This document shows positions 1-5,611 of a stretch of DNA of 6,645 bases, one piece after another. The notes below the pieces were generated by a model. That model had not been told where the DNA came from. It searched no databases and worked only from the letters and a program-made list of their open reading frames with translations. Positions within the stretch are counted from its first letter, which is position 1. The number at the start of each line of letters is the position of its first letter. Both the position numbers and the translations under genes were made by a program. The DNA comes from Sphingomonadales bacterium (lineage in GTDB: Bacteria; Pseudomonadota; Alphaproteobacteria; Sphingomonadales; Sphingomonadaceae): the NCBI GenBank assembly GCA_024636595.1, contig JAGXGT010000063.1, positions 1 to 6,645 on the forward strand. The letters are read 5' to 3'.

Positions 1-1
1 G

Positions 2-1201
2 CTTTATACTTTCCTGCGCCAGGCCGATGCCCGCGACCTAAACCTGTTGTTCCGCGACATTGATGCGGCGCGTGAAGCCGGTGACAGTGCAGCGGAAAAA
101 GCGGCAATGGACAAGGTCGAGAATTTCCAGACCCACGTCGTACCGATCATCGCCGATATCGACGCTGGCTTCGGTAATGCGGAAGCGACCTATTTGCTCG
201 CCAAGAAAATGATTGAAGCGGGTGCCTGCGCCTTGCAGATCGAAAATCAGGTGTCCGACGAAAAGCAGTGCGGTCACCAGGACGGCAAGGTTACCGTGCC
301 GCACGAAGATTTTCTCGCGAAGATCCGGGCCTGCCGCTATGCCTTCCTTGAGCTGGGCGTGACCGACGGCATCATCGTCACCCGCACCGACTCGCTCGGC
401 GCCGGCCTGACCAAGCAGATTGCGGTTTCCAACGAACCCGGCGATCTTGGCGACCAGTATAACAGCTTCCTCGATTGCGAAGAAATTGACCCTGCCACCG
501 CGAAAAACGGCGATGTCATCATCAACCGTGACGGCAAGCTGCTGCGTCCGAAGCGTCTGCCTTCCAACCTGTTTCAGTTCAAACCGGGCACCGGTGAAGA
601 CCGCTGCGTTCTCGACAGCATCACATCGCTGCAGAACGGCGCTGACTTGCTGTGGATCGAAACCGAGAAGCCTCACGTCGAGCAGATTGCCGGCATGATG
701 GACCGTGTCCGCGAAGTCGTTCCGAATGCGAAGCTGGTTTACAATAACTCGCCTTCGTTCAACTGGACGCTGAACTTCCGTCAACAGGTCTATGATGCGA
801 TGGCCGCAGAAGGGCTCGACGTGTCGGAATATGATCGTGACGGCCTGATGGATGCGAAATATGATGACACCGAGCTGGGCGAAGCGGCTGACAAGCGCAT
901 CCGCACCTTCCAGGCCGATGGCTCGAAGCGCGCCGGTATCTTCCACCACCTGATCACTTTGCCGACCTATCACACCGCTGCCCTGTCGACCGACAATCTG
1001 GCGAAGGAATATTTCGGCGACGCCGGGATGCTCGGCTACGTGCTTGGTGTGCAGCGCAAGGAAATCCGCGAAGGCATTGCCTGCGTCCGGCACCAGAATA
1101 TGTCGGGCAGCGACATTGGCGATGATCACAAGGAATATTTCGCTGGTGAAGCGGCTCTGAAAGCGGGCGGTGCGCACAACACGATGAACCAGTTCGGATA
1201 A
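2..1201 (+). CDS. aceA: Isocitrate lyase, long type (5' end outside window)
   Basis: Isocitrate lyase splits isocitrate into glyoxylate and succinate, the first step of the glyoxylate shunt used for growth on acetate and fatty acids; it is cytosolic. The frame is open from base 2, giving 399 visible residues. The long bacterial form is about 530 residues, so roughly 130 N-terminal residues lie upstream. Visible residues 88-92 read KQCGH, the catalytic loop with the active-site cysteine (Cys90 of the visible part); the short E. coli type has KKCGH. Residues 249-255 (NSPSFNW) form the substrate-binding motif, and the C-terminus ends with the usual NTMNQFG-like tail. The segment VTVPHEDFLAKIRA and the inserted region after TDSLGAGLTKQIA match the long Pseudomonas-type enzyme from memory. 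The gene appears intact at its 3' end and is followed by hairpin terminators. The related 2-methylisocitrate lyase is unlikely because of the close match to this subfamily. Confidence 0.96.
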   Translation, partial: LYTFLRQADARDLNLLFRDIDAAREAGDSAAEKAAMDKVENFQTHVVPIIADIDAGFGNAEATYLLAKKMIEAGACALQIENQVSDEKQCGHQDGKVTVPHEDFLAKIRACRYAFLELGVTDGIIVTRTDSLGAGLTKQIAVSNEPGDLGDQYNSFLDCEEIDPATAKNGDVIINRDGKLLRPKRLPSNLFQFKPGTGEDRCVLDSITSLQNGADLLWIETEKPHVEQIAGMMDRVREVVPNAKLVYNNSPSFNWTLNFRQQVYDAMAAEGLDVSEYDRDGLMDAKYDDTELGEAADKRIRTFQADGSKRAGIFHHLITLPTYHTAALSTDNLAKEYFGDAGMLGYVLGVQRKEIREGIACVRHQNMSGSDIGDDHKEYFAGEAALKAGGAHNTMNQFG

Positions 1202-1215
1202 GCCATCAGAGTTCG

Positions 1216-1239
1216 GGTGCTCCGCCCCTTCGGGGCACC
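1216..1239 (+). terminator. First hairpin after aceA (no U-tract)
   Basis: GGTGCTCCG and CGGGGCACC form a 9-bp stem with one G-T wobble and a 6-base loop, starting 14 bases after the aceA stop. No T-run follows, so by itself it is more likely an mRNA 3'-end stabiliser or weak terminator than the main stop signal. Confidence 0.4.
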
Positions 1240-1272
1240 TGATCCAACCAGTTTTCCTGGGGAGGAAAAACT

Positions 1273-1303
1273 ATCCGTCGGCAGCAATGCCGGCGGATTT
1301 TTT
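1273..1303 (+). terminator. Rho-independent terminator of aceA
   Basis: CCGTCGGCA, a GCAA tetraloop and TGCCGGCGG form a stem of 9 bp (one G-T wobble), extended to 11 bp by flanking A/T pairs, and six T residues follow at 1298-1303. This is a textbook intrinsic terminator with a GNRA loop. On the opposite strand an A-tract (1266-1270) reads as five T after the stem, so it could also stop antisense transcription. Confidence 0.87.
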
Positions 1304-1386
1304 CTGTGTGGACAATTGGCCCGAACGATATCAGGGTCGATCATATCGGGTTCAGGTCGTCGCGCCTAACTTTTGGCCGGTTCAAT

Positions 1387-2886
1387 ATGGGAAGCAGTAT
1401 GGCATTACGCAGATCCGGTTCGATATTGGCGCTGGCAGCCTTGCTCGCCTCTTGCGGCGGCGGCGGTGGCGGCAGCAACAATGTCGTCAGCCTGCCACCC
1501 GGCGGCGGTGGCGCAGCGCCCGCGCCCACACCGACGCCGGTCAACACCACCTGTTCGCTGCAGAACCGGCAAAGCTGGGCGTTTGACCAGATCAACGAAT
1601 GGTATCTGTTCCCCGAAACCCTGCCCGCCAGCCTGAGCCCGGCGCCTTATGGCACGGTGAAAGACTATATCGATGCGCTCACCGCTACCGCGCGGAGTCA
1701 GGGCAAGGACCGGTTTTTCACCTATCTCACCTCGATCGCCGAAGAGGATGCGTTTCTCAATTCCGGCGCGACCGCGGGCTTTGGTATCCGTTTGAGCTAT
1801 GACAGCAACGCCTCCCGGGTGTTTGTGCTCGATGCCTATGAAGGCGCGCCGGCGCTGGCCGCCGGGATCGACCGGGGGACGGAGCTGCTGGCGATTGGCA
1901 CCAGCACCGCCGATCTGCAAAGCGTCACCGCGCTGTTTGCCCAGGGCGGCGCCGCCGCGGTTAGCAGCGCGCTCGGCCCCTCGACCGCCGGTACCGCGCG
2001 GGTTCTGCGGTTTCGCAATGCTGCGGGCGCTGAGACCACGACCACGGTCAGCAAGGCCAATTATGACATCCAGCCGATCTCGCCGCGCTATGGCGTGCAG
2101 ATCCTCGACAATGGCGGCACCAAGACCGGCTATGTCAATCTGCGCACCTTCATCGACAGCGCCGAGCCGCAGCTGCGCGATGCCTTCCTGCAATTCCGCA
2201 ACGCCGGGGTGACCGATCTGGTCATCGACCTGCGCTATAATGGCGGCGGGCTGGTCCGCACCGCCGAGCTGTTCGCCGACCTGCTCGGCCGCAACCGGTT
2301 CACCAATGAGGTGCAGTCGGTCACCCGCTTTCGCCCCAGCAAATCCGCCAACGACGCCACCCGCAATTTTCAACCGCAATCGCAGTCGGTCGCGCCGACC
2401 CGGATTGCCTTCATCACCACCGGCGGATCGGCCTCGGCCAGCGAGCTGGTGATCAACGCGATGATCCCCTATCTCACGTCGAACATGGCGCTGGTCGGCA
2501 GCAACACCTATGGCAAGCCCGTCGGTCAGGTCGGCCTCGACCGCACCGCCTGCGACGACCGGATCCGCATCGTCGCCTTTGCCACCGAGAATGCCGCCGG
2601 CAACGCCAATTATTACAGCGGCCTCGCCGGATCGGTCGCCAACAGCTGTCAGGCGGCGGACGATATCAGCCTGCCGCTGGGCAATCCCGGCGAAGCCTCG
2701 ACCGCCCGGGCGCTTGGCTTTCTGTCGGGCGCCTCCTGCACCCCGATCAGCAGCGCCAGCAACGGCGCCACTGCCGCGCAGCGCACGCAAGTTTCGCCGT
2801 TTGGCAAGCCGCTCACCCCGGCCCGCGAACTGCTGATGCCCGAGCAGCCGACCCCGGCGCAGCGCGAGGTTCCGGGATCCTTCTGA
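1387..2886 (+). CDS. S41 family serine peptidase, predicted lipoprotein
   Basis: A predicted envelope-anchored C-terminal-processing-type protease of 499 residues. Residues 1-23 are a lipoprotein signal: Arg8-Arg9, a hydrophobic run, then lipobox LAS-Cys23, followed by a Gly/Pro-rich linker to about residue 55. A helical N-terminal region (about 56-125) precedes a PDZ-like segment (about 128-215, beginning AGFGIRL). The S41 core carries DLRYNGGG at 281-288, SASASE at 348-353 with catalytic Ser350, and Lys377 in TYGK as general base. The Ser-Lys distance is 27, against 25 in plant CtpA from memory. Cysteines 56, 389, 421 and 451 of the mature part could form disulfides. ATG1387 was chosen because it leaves a short n-region before the signal; ATG1399 is equally plausible and has GGGAAG 4 bases upstream. 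An in-frame GTG at 1306 would start almost inside the aceA terminator. Substrate unknown. Confidence 0.93.
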   Translation: MGSSMALRRSGSILALAALLASCGGGGGGSNNVVSLPPGGGGAAPAPTPTPVNTTCSLQNRQSWAFDQINEWYLFPETLPASLSPAPYGTVKDYIDALTATARSQGKDRFFTYLTSIAEEDAFLNSGATAGFGIRLSYDSNASRVFVLDAYEGAPALAAGIDRGTELLAIGTSTADLQSVTALFAQGGAAAVSSALGPSTAGTARVLRFRNAAGAETTTTVSKANYDIQPISPRYGVQILDNGGTKTGYVNLRTFIDSAEPQLRDAFLQFRNAGVTDLVIDLRYNGGGLVRTAELFADLLGRNRFTNEVQSVTRFRPSKSANDATRNFQPQSQSVAPTRIAFITTGGSASASELVINAMIPYLTSNMALVGSNTYGKPVGQVGLDRTACDDRIRIVAFATENAAGNANYYSGLAGSVANSCQAADDISLPLGNPGEASTARALGFLSGASCTPISSASNGATAAQRTQVSPFGKPLTPARELLMPEQPTPAQREVPGSF

Positions 2887-2904
2887 CGATCGGACTGATT
2901 TTTT
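2871..2904 (+). terminator. Possible weak terminator of the S41 peptidase gene
   Basis: TCCG plus ATC pair with GAT plus CGGA (7 bp with a 2-base GG bulge on the left) around the stop codon, and six T residues follow at 2899-2904. The U-tract is good but the stem is imperfect and overlaps the coding end, so the call is tentative. Confidence 0.35.
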
Positions 2905-3003
2905 CCCGCACACTTTCAGTCGTTTAACCATTTTTCCAGCGGGATGTGCTGCACGTCACCGCGCCACAGGGCGACGCCGGTCACTATGCCTCCATCAGAC
3001 AAC

Positions 3004-3010
3004 AAGGAGA
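3004..3010 (+). promoter_or_regulatory. Strong Shine-Dalgarno site for the small exported protein
   Basis: AAGGAGA lies 6 bases before ATG3017. It is the best ribosome binding site in the window and supports the 81-residue frame as a real gene. Confidence 0.8.
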
Positions 3011-3016
3011 CAGACC

Positions 3017-3262
3017 ATGACCAAGACAATTATAACCACCACCCTCGCTCTGGCCCTCAGCCTTGCTGCCAGCGGTGCACAGGCCCAGGGCACAAACGAT
3101 CTTGCGGTGGACAGCAACCAGAACCAGACGGCGCTGCTTTTGCCCGCCGTTCAGGCGGCGCGGGAAGCGGCGCGGCGCTCTTCTCCGGCTCCGCAGAGCG
3201 GCAGCGATATTCTGGAAGCGGAACTGCGCAAATTCTCCCGCTTTACCGCGCCGATGGAATAG
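3017..3262 (+). CDS. Small exported protein of unknown function
   Basis: An 81-residue protein I cannot assign to a known family. Residues 1-23 form a clear Sec signal peptide: Lys3, a Leu/Ala-rich core, and a cleavage site after AQA (Ala23), leaving a mature protein of about 58 residues. The mature part has an Asn/Gln-rich start (DSNQNQT), an Ala/Arg-rich predicted helix at 40-54 (LLLPAVQAAREAARR), a short Ser/Pro linker, and a charged helix (ILEAELRKFSRF) at the end. It has no cysteines and no membrane span after the signal, so it is probably periplasmic or secreted. The start is fixed by a strong Shine-Dalgarno site. It stands alone: 130 bases separate it from the peptidase stop, and the next gene has its own promoter. 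The helix motif is odd and is discussed in the findings. Confidence 0.8.
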   Translation: MTKTIITTTLALALSLAASGAQAQGTNDLAVDSNQNQTALLLPAVQAAREAARRSSPAPQSGSDILEAELRKFSRFTAPME

Positions 3263-3291
3263 ACCGGCGGGCAACGCCGCGGCAAAGCCAT

Positions 3292-3322
3292 TTGACAATC
3301 TGACCCCCAGCATGGCTATGAT
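3292..3322 (+). promoter_or_regulatory. Sigma70-like promoter of the globin-cupin unit
   Basis: A perfect -35 box TTGACA (3292-3297) and a -10 box TATGAT (3317-3322, five of six consensus bases) are separated by 19 bases, which is slightly long. The expected transcription start, about 7 bases after the -10 box, falls on the globin ATG at 3329, so the message is probably leaderless. No Shine-Dalgarno sequence is seen before that ATG, which agrees. Confidence 0.6.
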
Positions 3323-3328
3323 ATTGCC

Positions 3329-3760
3329 ATGGACACAAGCGACGCCCCGTTGATGGAAGCCAGCCTTGCATCGCTGGGCGATCGCCATGACGGCATGGCT
3401 GCCGAACTGTTCGACCGGTTTATCGCCGATCATCCCCATTATGCGCCGGTGTTCCTCAACCCCGAAGCGGCGCGCGAGCGGATGACGCGGGAAACGCTGG
3501 AAGCGATGCTCGGGCTGGCGGCGGGCGAATATTGGGTCGATCATGCGGTGACCAATTTCATCGACCTGCATCACAATTATGCCGATTTCACGCCGCACGA
3601 CTATGCCGCCTGGTTTGCGCTGGTGGTCGAGACGATGGCGGCACGAGCCGGAGCCGACTGGCCGGATGACGCCAGCGCCGCGTGGCAGCGGCAGGCCGAC
3701 GGGCTGGTCGCCAAGGTCGGGGCGGTGGCGCGCAACCGCGAAGTGCCGGTGCGGGCATGA
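3329..3760 (+). CDS. Single-domain globin
   Basis: A 143-residue single-domain haem protein with no reductase domain, predicted to be cytosolic. The globin signature is visible: Phe42 after APV fits the CD1 position, and His81 in the segment FIDLHHNYADFTPHDY fits the proximal F8 histidine in the pattern LxxxHxxYxxxPxxY. The following helix (AAWFALVVETMAAR) and Trp119 near the end match globin helices G and H. The CD1-to-F8 distance is 39 residues, shorter than the 50 of haemoglobin beta, so the E-F region is compact. The role (oxygen, nitric oxide or redox sensing) cannot be read from the sequence. The ATG lacks a ribosome binding site but lies at the predicted transcription start. The stop overlaps the start of the following cupin gene by 4 bases, so the two are co-transcribed and probably translationally coupled. 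A divergent protoglobin-like assignment is possible. Confidence 0.83.
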   Translation: MDTSDAPLMEASLASLGDRHDGMAAELFDRFIADHPHYAPVFLNPEAARERMTRETLEAMLGLAAGEYWVDHAVTNFIDLHHNYADFTPHDYAAWFALVVETMAARAGADWPDDASAAWQRQADGLVAKVGAVARNREVPVRA

Positions 3761-4185
3761 GCGAAGCACGCGCAATTATCGACCGGCTCGGTCTGTTGCC
3801 GCACCCCGAGGGCGGCTGGTATCGCGAGACCTGGCGCGCCGAGGCGGCGGACGGCGAGCGGGCCAGCGCGACGGCGATCTATTTTCTGCTGGAAGCGGGG
3901 CAGCGGTCCCACTGGCACCGGGTTGATGCGGCGGAGCTGTGGCTGTGGCACGCGGGCAGTCCGCTGGCGCTGAGCACCGCGCCCGGTGATGCAGGACCGG
4001 TGGCGGAGATGCGGCTGGGGCCCGATGTTGTCGGCGGAGAGAATCCGCAGCATCTTATTCCGCCGAGTCACTGGCAAGCGACCGCGGCGGACGAAGGCTG
4101 GGCGCTGGTCAGCTGCATTGTTTCGCCGGCGTTTGAATTTTCCGGGTTCGAGCTGGCCGCCAAGGATTGGTCTCCGGGCGGCTGA
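3757..4185 (+). CDS. Cupin_5 / DUF985 family protein
   Basis: A 142-residue cupin-fold protein of the DUF985 group (relatives of yeast YML079w). Family marks are the N-terminal LGLLPHPEGGWYRETWR (11-27), the strand TAIYFLL, and the cupin metal motif at 52-65: His52, His54, Glu60 and His65 in HWHRVDAAELWLWH. A second conserved block, NPQHLIPPSHWQAT, is followed by CIVSPAFEFSGFELA, the typical C-terminal strand pair. The family is thought to bind small, possibly sugar-like ligands, but no general reaction is established. The start at 3757 was chosen because it gives the family's usual N-terminus and an ATGA overlap with the globin stop; an in-frame ATG at 3682 would run 79 bases into the globin gene. 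There is no clear ribosome binding site of its own, so translation probably depends on coupling to the globin. The length is normal and no key residue is missing. Confidence 0.93.
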   Translation: MSEARAIIDRLGLLPHPEGGWYRETWRAEAADGERASATAIYFLLEAGQRSHWHRVDAAELWLWHAGSPLALSTAPGDAGPVAEMRLGPDVVGGENPQHLIPPSHWQATAADEGWALVSCIVSPAFEFSGFELAAKDWSPGG

Positions 4186-4222
4186 AAAATTACCGCGCAA
4201 ATCTTTACACCAGAGCATGTTT

Positions 4223-4702
4223 TTATTTTCTGTAATCTTCCGTCTCCGGGCAGTCGTCGCGCTCCGGCGGGGCGAGACGATCGAGGCGGGCCAGAGCGCT
4301 CAAAAGCGCGCTATTGTCGGGCTTTTTGATCGTCGCGACATAGCGCCCATCGCGCAGCAGCGGGCGGTAGCGGCCCTGCTCAATGCGCTGAAACAGGCTT
4401 TCTAGTGTAATCTTTGGCTGCTGGCTGGTCGGCACCCCCAATATCATGTCCCAGGCCGCAACAAATTCCTCCGCGCCGGGCTTGCGGCGGAGCTGATAGG
4501 CGCTGTCGCGGCTCATCCCGACATGCTCGGCGGCTTTGCTTATGCAACGGGTTTCGGCGAGATAACCGAGAAACTCGGCCTGCCGGACCGGCGTCCAGCC
4601 ATCGGCACGCGGGCGCAGCGGGACGGGCGTGAAAGCGGGGATGCGGGAGATGCGGCGGTTTTGAACTGCGCGGCTGCGGGGGTCGGGGCGGCGGGACGTC
4701 AT
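4223..4702 (-). CDS. Helix-turn-helix protein of unknown function
   Basis: A 159-residue protein with a very basic N-terminus (about ten Arg in the first 32 residues) followed by a helix-turn-helix at about 36-75: WTPVRQAEFLGYLAETRCISKAAEHVGMSRDSAYQLRR is not quoted further but shows the pattern of a short scaffold helix, AA-x3-GMS turn and recognition helix SRDSAYQLRRKP. It resembles HTH proteins common in sphingomonads and, more distantly, small terminase subunits. The C-terminal part (GRYRPLLRDGRYVATIKKPDNSALLSALARLDRL) looks like a second short helical domain. A DNA-binding role is inferred; target unknown. The gene is convergent with the cupin gene, with only 37 bases between stops and no strong hairpin there. 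ATG at 4702 has no obvious Shine-Dalgarno site (CCCCGCC precedes it), so the exact start is not certain. Confidence 0.78.
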   Translation of the reverse strand: MTSRRPDPRSRAVQNRRISRIPAFTPVPLRPRADGWTPVRQAEFLGYLAETRCISKAAEHVGMSRDSAYQLRRKPGAEEFVAAWDMILGVPTSQQPKITLESLFQRIEQGRYRPLLRDGRYVATIKKPDNSALLSALARLDRLAPPERDDCPETEDYRK

Positions 4703-4785
4703 GGCGGGGATTAAGGCATATTTGGGGGGATGTAGGAAAGGGGTTTTTTGGAAGGGCAGTACTCGTCCATAATCACCTCAGATAA

Positions 4786-4945
4786 GCCCCTCCTTTTTAA
4801 AGGAGGGGTTGGGGTGGTTTCTCTCGGCGAAGCGCTAGCCCTTATGATCAGAGATACCAACGGCCGCGCGCCCTTATTCGCTGACGCGAGCGATGCTTGC
4901 GCATCGCCACCACCCCTTGAATCCCCTCCTCTGAAGAGGAGGGGC
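4786..4945. repeat. Inverted pair of REP-like units (REPIN-like element)
   Basis: Unit 1 (4786-4839) has a perfect 10-bp hairpin, CCCCTCCTTT / AAAGGAGGGG at 4787-4808, then GGGGTGGT, then GGCGAAGCGCTAGC (4826-4839). Unit 2 (4895-4945) is the same arrangement on the other strand: hairpin CCCCTCCTCT / AGAGGAGGGG at 4923-4944, then GGGGTGGT, then GGCGATGCGCAAGC (12 of 14 matches). About 55 bases separate the units. Unit 2 also contains a second small hairpin, GCGATGC / GCATCGC at 4890-4907. The inverted pairing is typical of REPINs moved by RAYT (REP-associated) transposases; no RAYT gene is in the window. The arm of unit 2 may also act as a 3'-end hairpin for the antitoxin gene. Confidence 0.75.
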
Positions 4946-4972
4946 TGGTATCACCGCGCGAGATCGATCGCC

Positions 4973-5275
4973 CTAGGCAGCCTTGATGCTGCTTTCCTTC
5001 ACCGCCAGCTGCAAATTCATCGCGCCGAGCACGCCGAGCAAGGTATCCAGCGTCGGATTGCCGTCCTCGCTGAGCGAGCGATAGAGCGCCTGCCGTTTCA
5101 CACCGGATTTTTCGGCGATCATGGTCATGCCTTCGCTACGTGCGACGACGCCGAGAGCAGCGGCGATATAGCCGGCCTCTCCGCTTTCCAGAGCGTCTTT
5201 GAGCAATTCGATGACATGTTCCGGCTCGGTAATATATTTCGCGCCGTCGAAGGGCGTGGTCTGCAATCTGGTCAT
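4973..5275 (-). CDS. HI1420-type addiction module antidote (orphan antitoxin)
   Basis: A 100-residue DNA-binding antitoxin of the type found downstream of HigB/RelE-like toxins (HI1420 family). The N-terminus TTPFDGAKYI matches the family's FDxxxYL opening, followed by VIELLKDALESGEAGYIAAALGVVARSEGM (21-50) and a lambda-Cro-like helix-turn-helix: TMIAEKSGVKRQALYRSLSEDGNPTL (51-76), then LLGVLGAMNLQL. These antidotes bind their toxin and repress their own operon. ATG5275 was chosen because it gives the family's usual short lead-in. An ATG at 5296 and a TTG at 5308 extend the frame, but the longer one reads into the palindromic repeat at 5291-5378. No toxin frame lies upstream (5276-5605) or downstream. 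It may be an orphan regulator, a relic, or have a partner elsewhere. Confidence 0.88.
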   Translation of the reverse strand: MTRLQTTPFDGAKYITEPEHVIELLKDALESGEAGYIAAALGVVARSEGMTMIAEKSGVKRQALYRSLSEDGNPTLDTLLGVLGAMNLQLAVKESSIKAA

Positions 5276-5290
5276 TTCATCATCCACATT

Positions 5291-5378
5291 CGTCATTGCG
5301 AGGCGCAACGCCTCGAAACAATCCAGAACGGCTCTGGCGGCACTGGATTGCCGCGGACCGACGGTCCTCGCAATGACG
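5291..5378. repeat. 88-bp palindromic intergenic repeat (MITE-like)
   Basis: Perfect 13-bp terminal inverted repeats, CGTCATTGCGAGG (5291-5303) and CCTCGCAATGACG (5366-5378), enclose an inner pair CAATCCAG (5319-5326) / CTGGATTG (5343-5350). Each arm has its own small hairpin: CGAGGCG-CAA-CGCCTCG-like at 5299-5315, and GGACC-GAC-GGTCC at 5355-5367. I recall this style of repeat from sphingomonad genomes but cannot verify it here. It lies 15 bases upstream of the antitoxin start, so the antitoxin promoter must lie in or beyond it. Confidence 0.85.
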
Positions 5379-5405
5379 GATCATAGCGTATGTTCCCCTC
5401 CTTCG

Positions 5406-5479
5406 TCATCCTGAACTCGTTTCAGGACCCCTTACGGCAATTCCCAATCTCACGGGATCCTGAAACCAGTTCAGGATGA
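5406..5479. repeat. Inverted repeat with 22-bp arms
   Basis: The arms at 5406-5427 (beginning TCATCCTGAACTCG) and 5458-5479 (ending CAGTTCAGGATGA) are reverse complements at 21 of 22 positions, with a 30-base spacer. This is a different family from the two repeats to its left. The near-perfect arms could form a hairpin in RNA on either strand, but no T-run follows, so it looks like a mobile palindromic repeat rather than a terminator. Confidence 0.8.
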
Positions 5480-5480
5480 G

Positions 5481-5611
5481 AGTATTTAACTAAAGTGCTA
5501 TGATTAAACAACAAAAACATATATAAATATCCACACAGAGCCTACACAGATACGGCAAATCAAGCACTTACGCCGCCGATCTGCACGGATTCTGCACAGT
5601 GGAGCATGGCG
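5481..5611 (+). promoter_or_regulatory. AT-rich integrase leader with phased short repeats
   Basis: Together with the two repeats before it, this makes up the gene-free stretch 5276-5611. The first 50 bases are markedly AT-rich, with TATATAAATAT at about 5519-5529 as a possible -10 region; no convincing -35 box was found. After it come four related 9-mers: CCACACAGA (5531), CTACACAGA (5542), CTGCACGGA (5581) and CTGCACAGT (5592). They form two pairs, each with an 11-bp step, 50 bp apart. They may be binding sites for the integrase arm domain or for a regulator. Confidence 0.45.
5601..5604 (+). promoter_or_regulatory. Ribosome binding site that decides the integrase start
   Basis: GGAG lies one base before ATG5606, too close to serve it, but 7 bases before the in-frame ATG5612, which is ideal spacing. 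The start is therefore put at 5612. Confidence 0.6.

Noticed and set aside
38..1177. Long minus-strand open frame opposite isocitrate lyase
   Set aside because: It mirrors the well-conserved aceA frame, has no recognisable family features, and is explained by GC-rich codon bias.
1306..1386. N-terminal extension of the S41 peptidase from a GTG at 1306
   Set aside because: It begins 3 bases after the terminator T-run and would bury the lipoprotein signal 50 residues into the protein.
1405..2931. 508-codon minus-strand open frame opposite the S41 peptidase
   Set aside because: Arg/Gly/Ala-rich shadow translation with no motif; the + strand frame has a lipobox, PDZ-like region and a Ser-Lys active site.
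3263..3291. Hairpin CGGCG / CGCCG after the small exported protein gene
   Set aside because: Only a 5-bp stem and no T-run, so not a supportable terminator.
3682..3756. Upstream ATG in the cupin frame
   Set aside because: It would overlap the globin gene by 79 bases and add residues not typical of the DUF985 family; the ATGA overlap start fits better.
4838..4877. Direct repeat GCCCTTAT at 4838 and 4870
   Set aside because: Only 8 bases and without flanking similarity; chance is sufficient.
4748..5386. Plus-strand frame of 212 codons across the repeats and the antitoxin
   Set aside because: It runs through REP-like hairpins and antisense to a clear antitoxin gene; its continuity is due to repeat and codon composition.
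4786..5479. CRISPR array
   Set aside because: The repeats are palindromes of three different families, not regularly spaced direct repeats with unique spacers.
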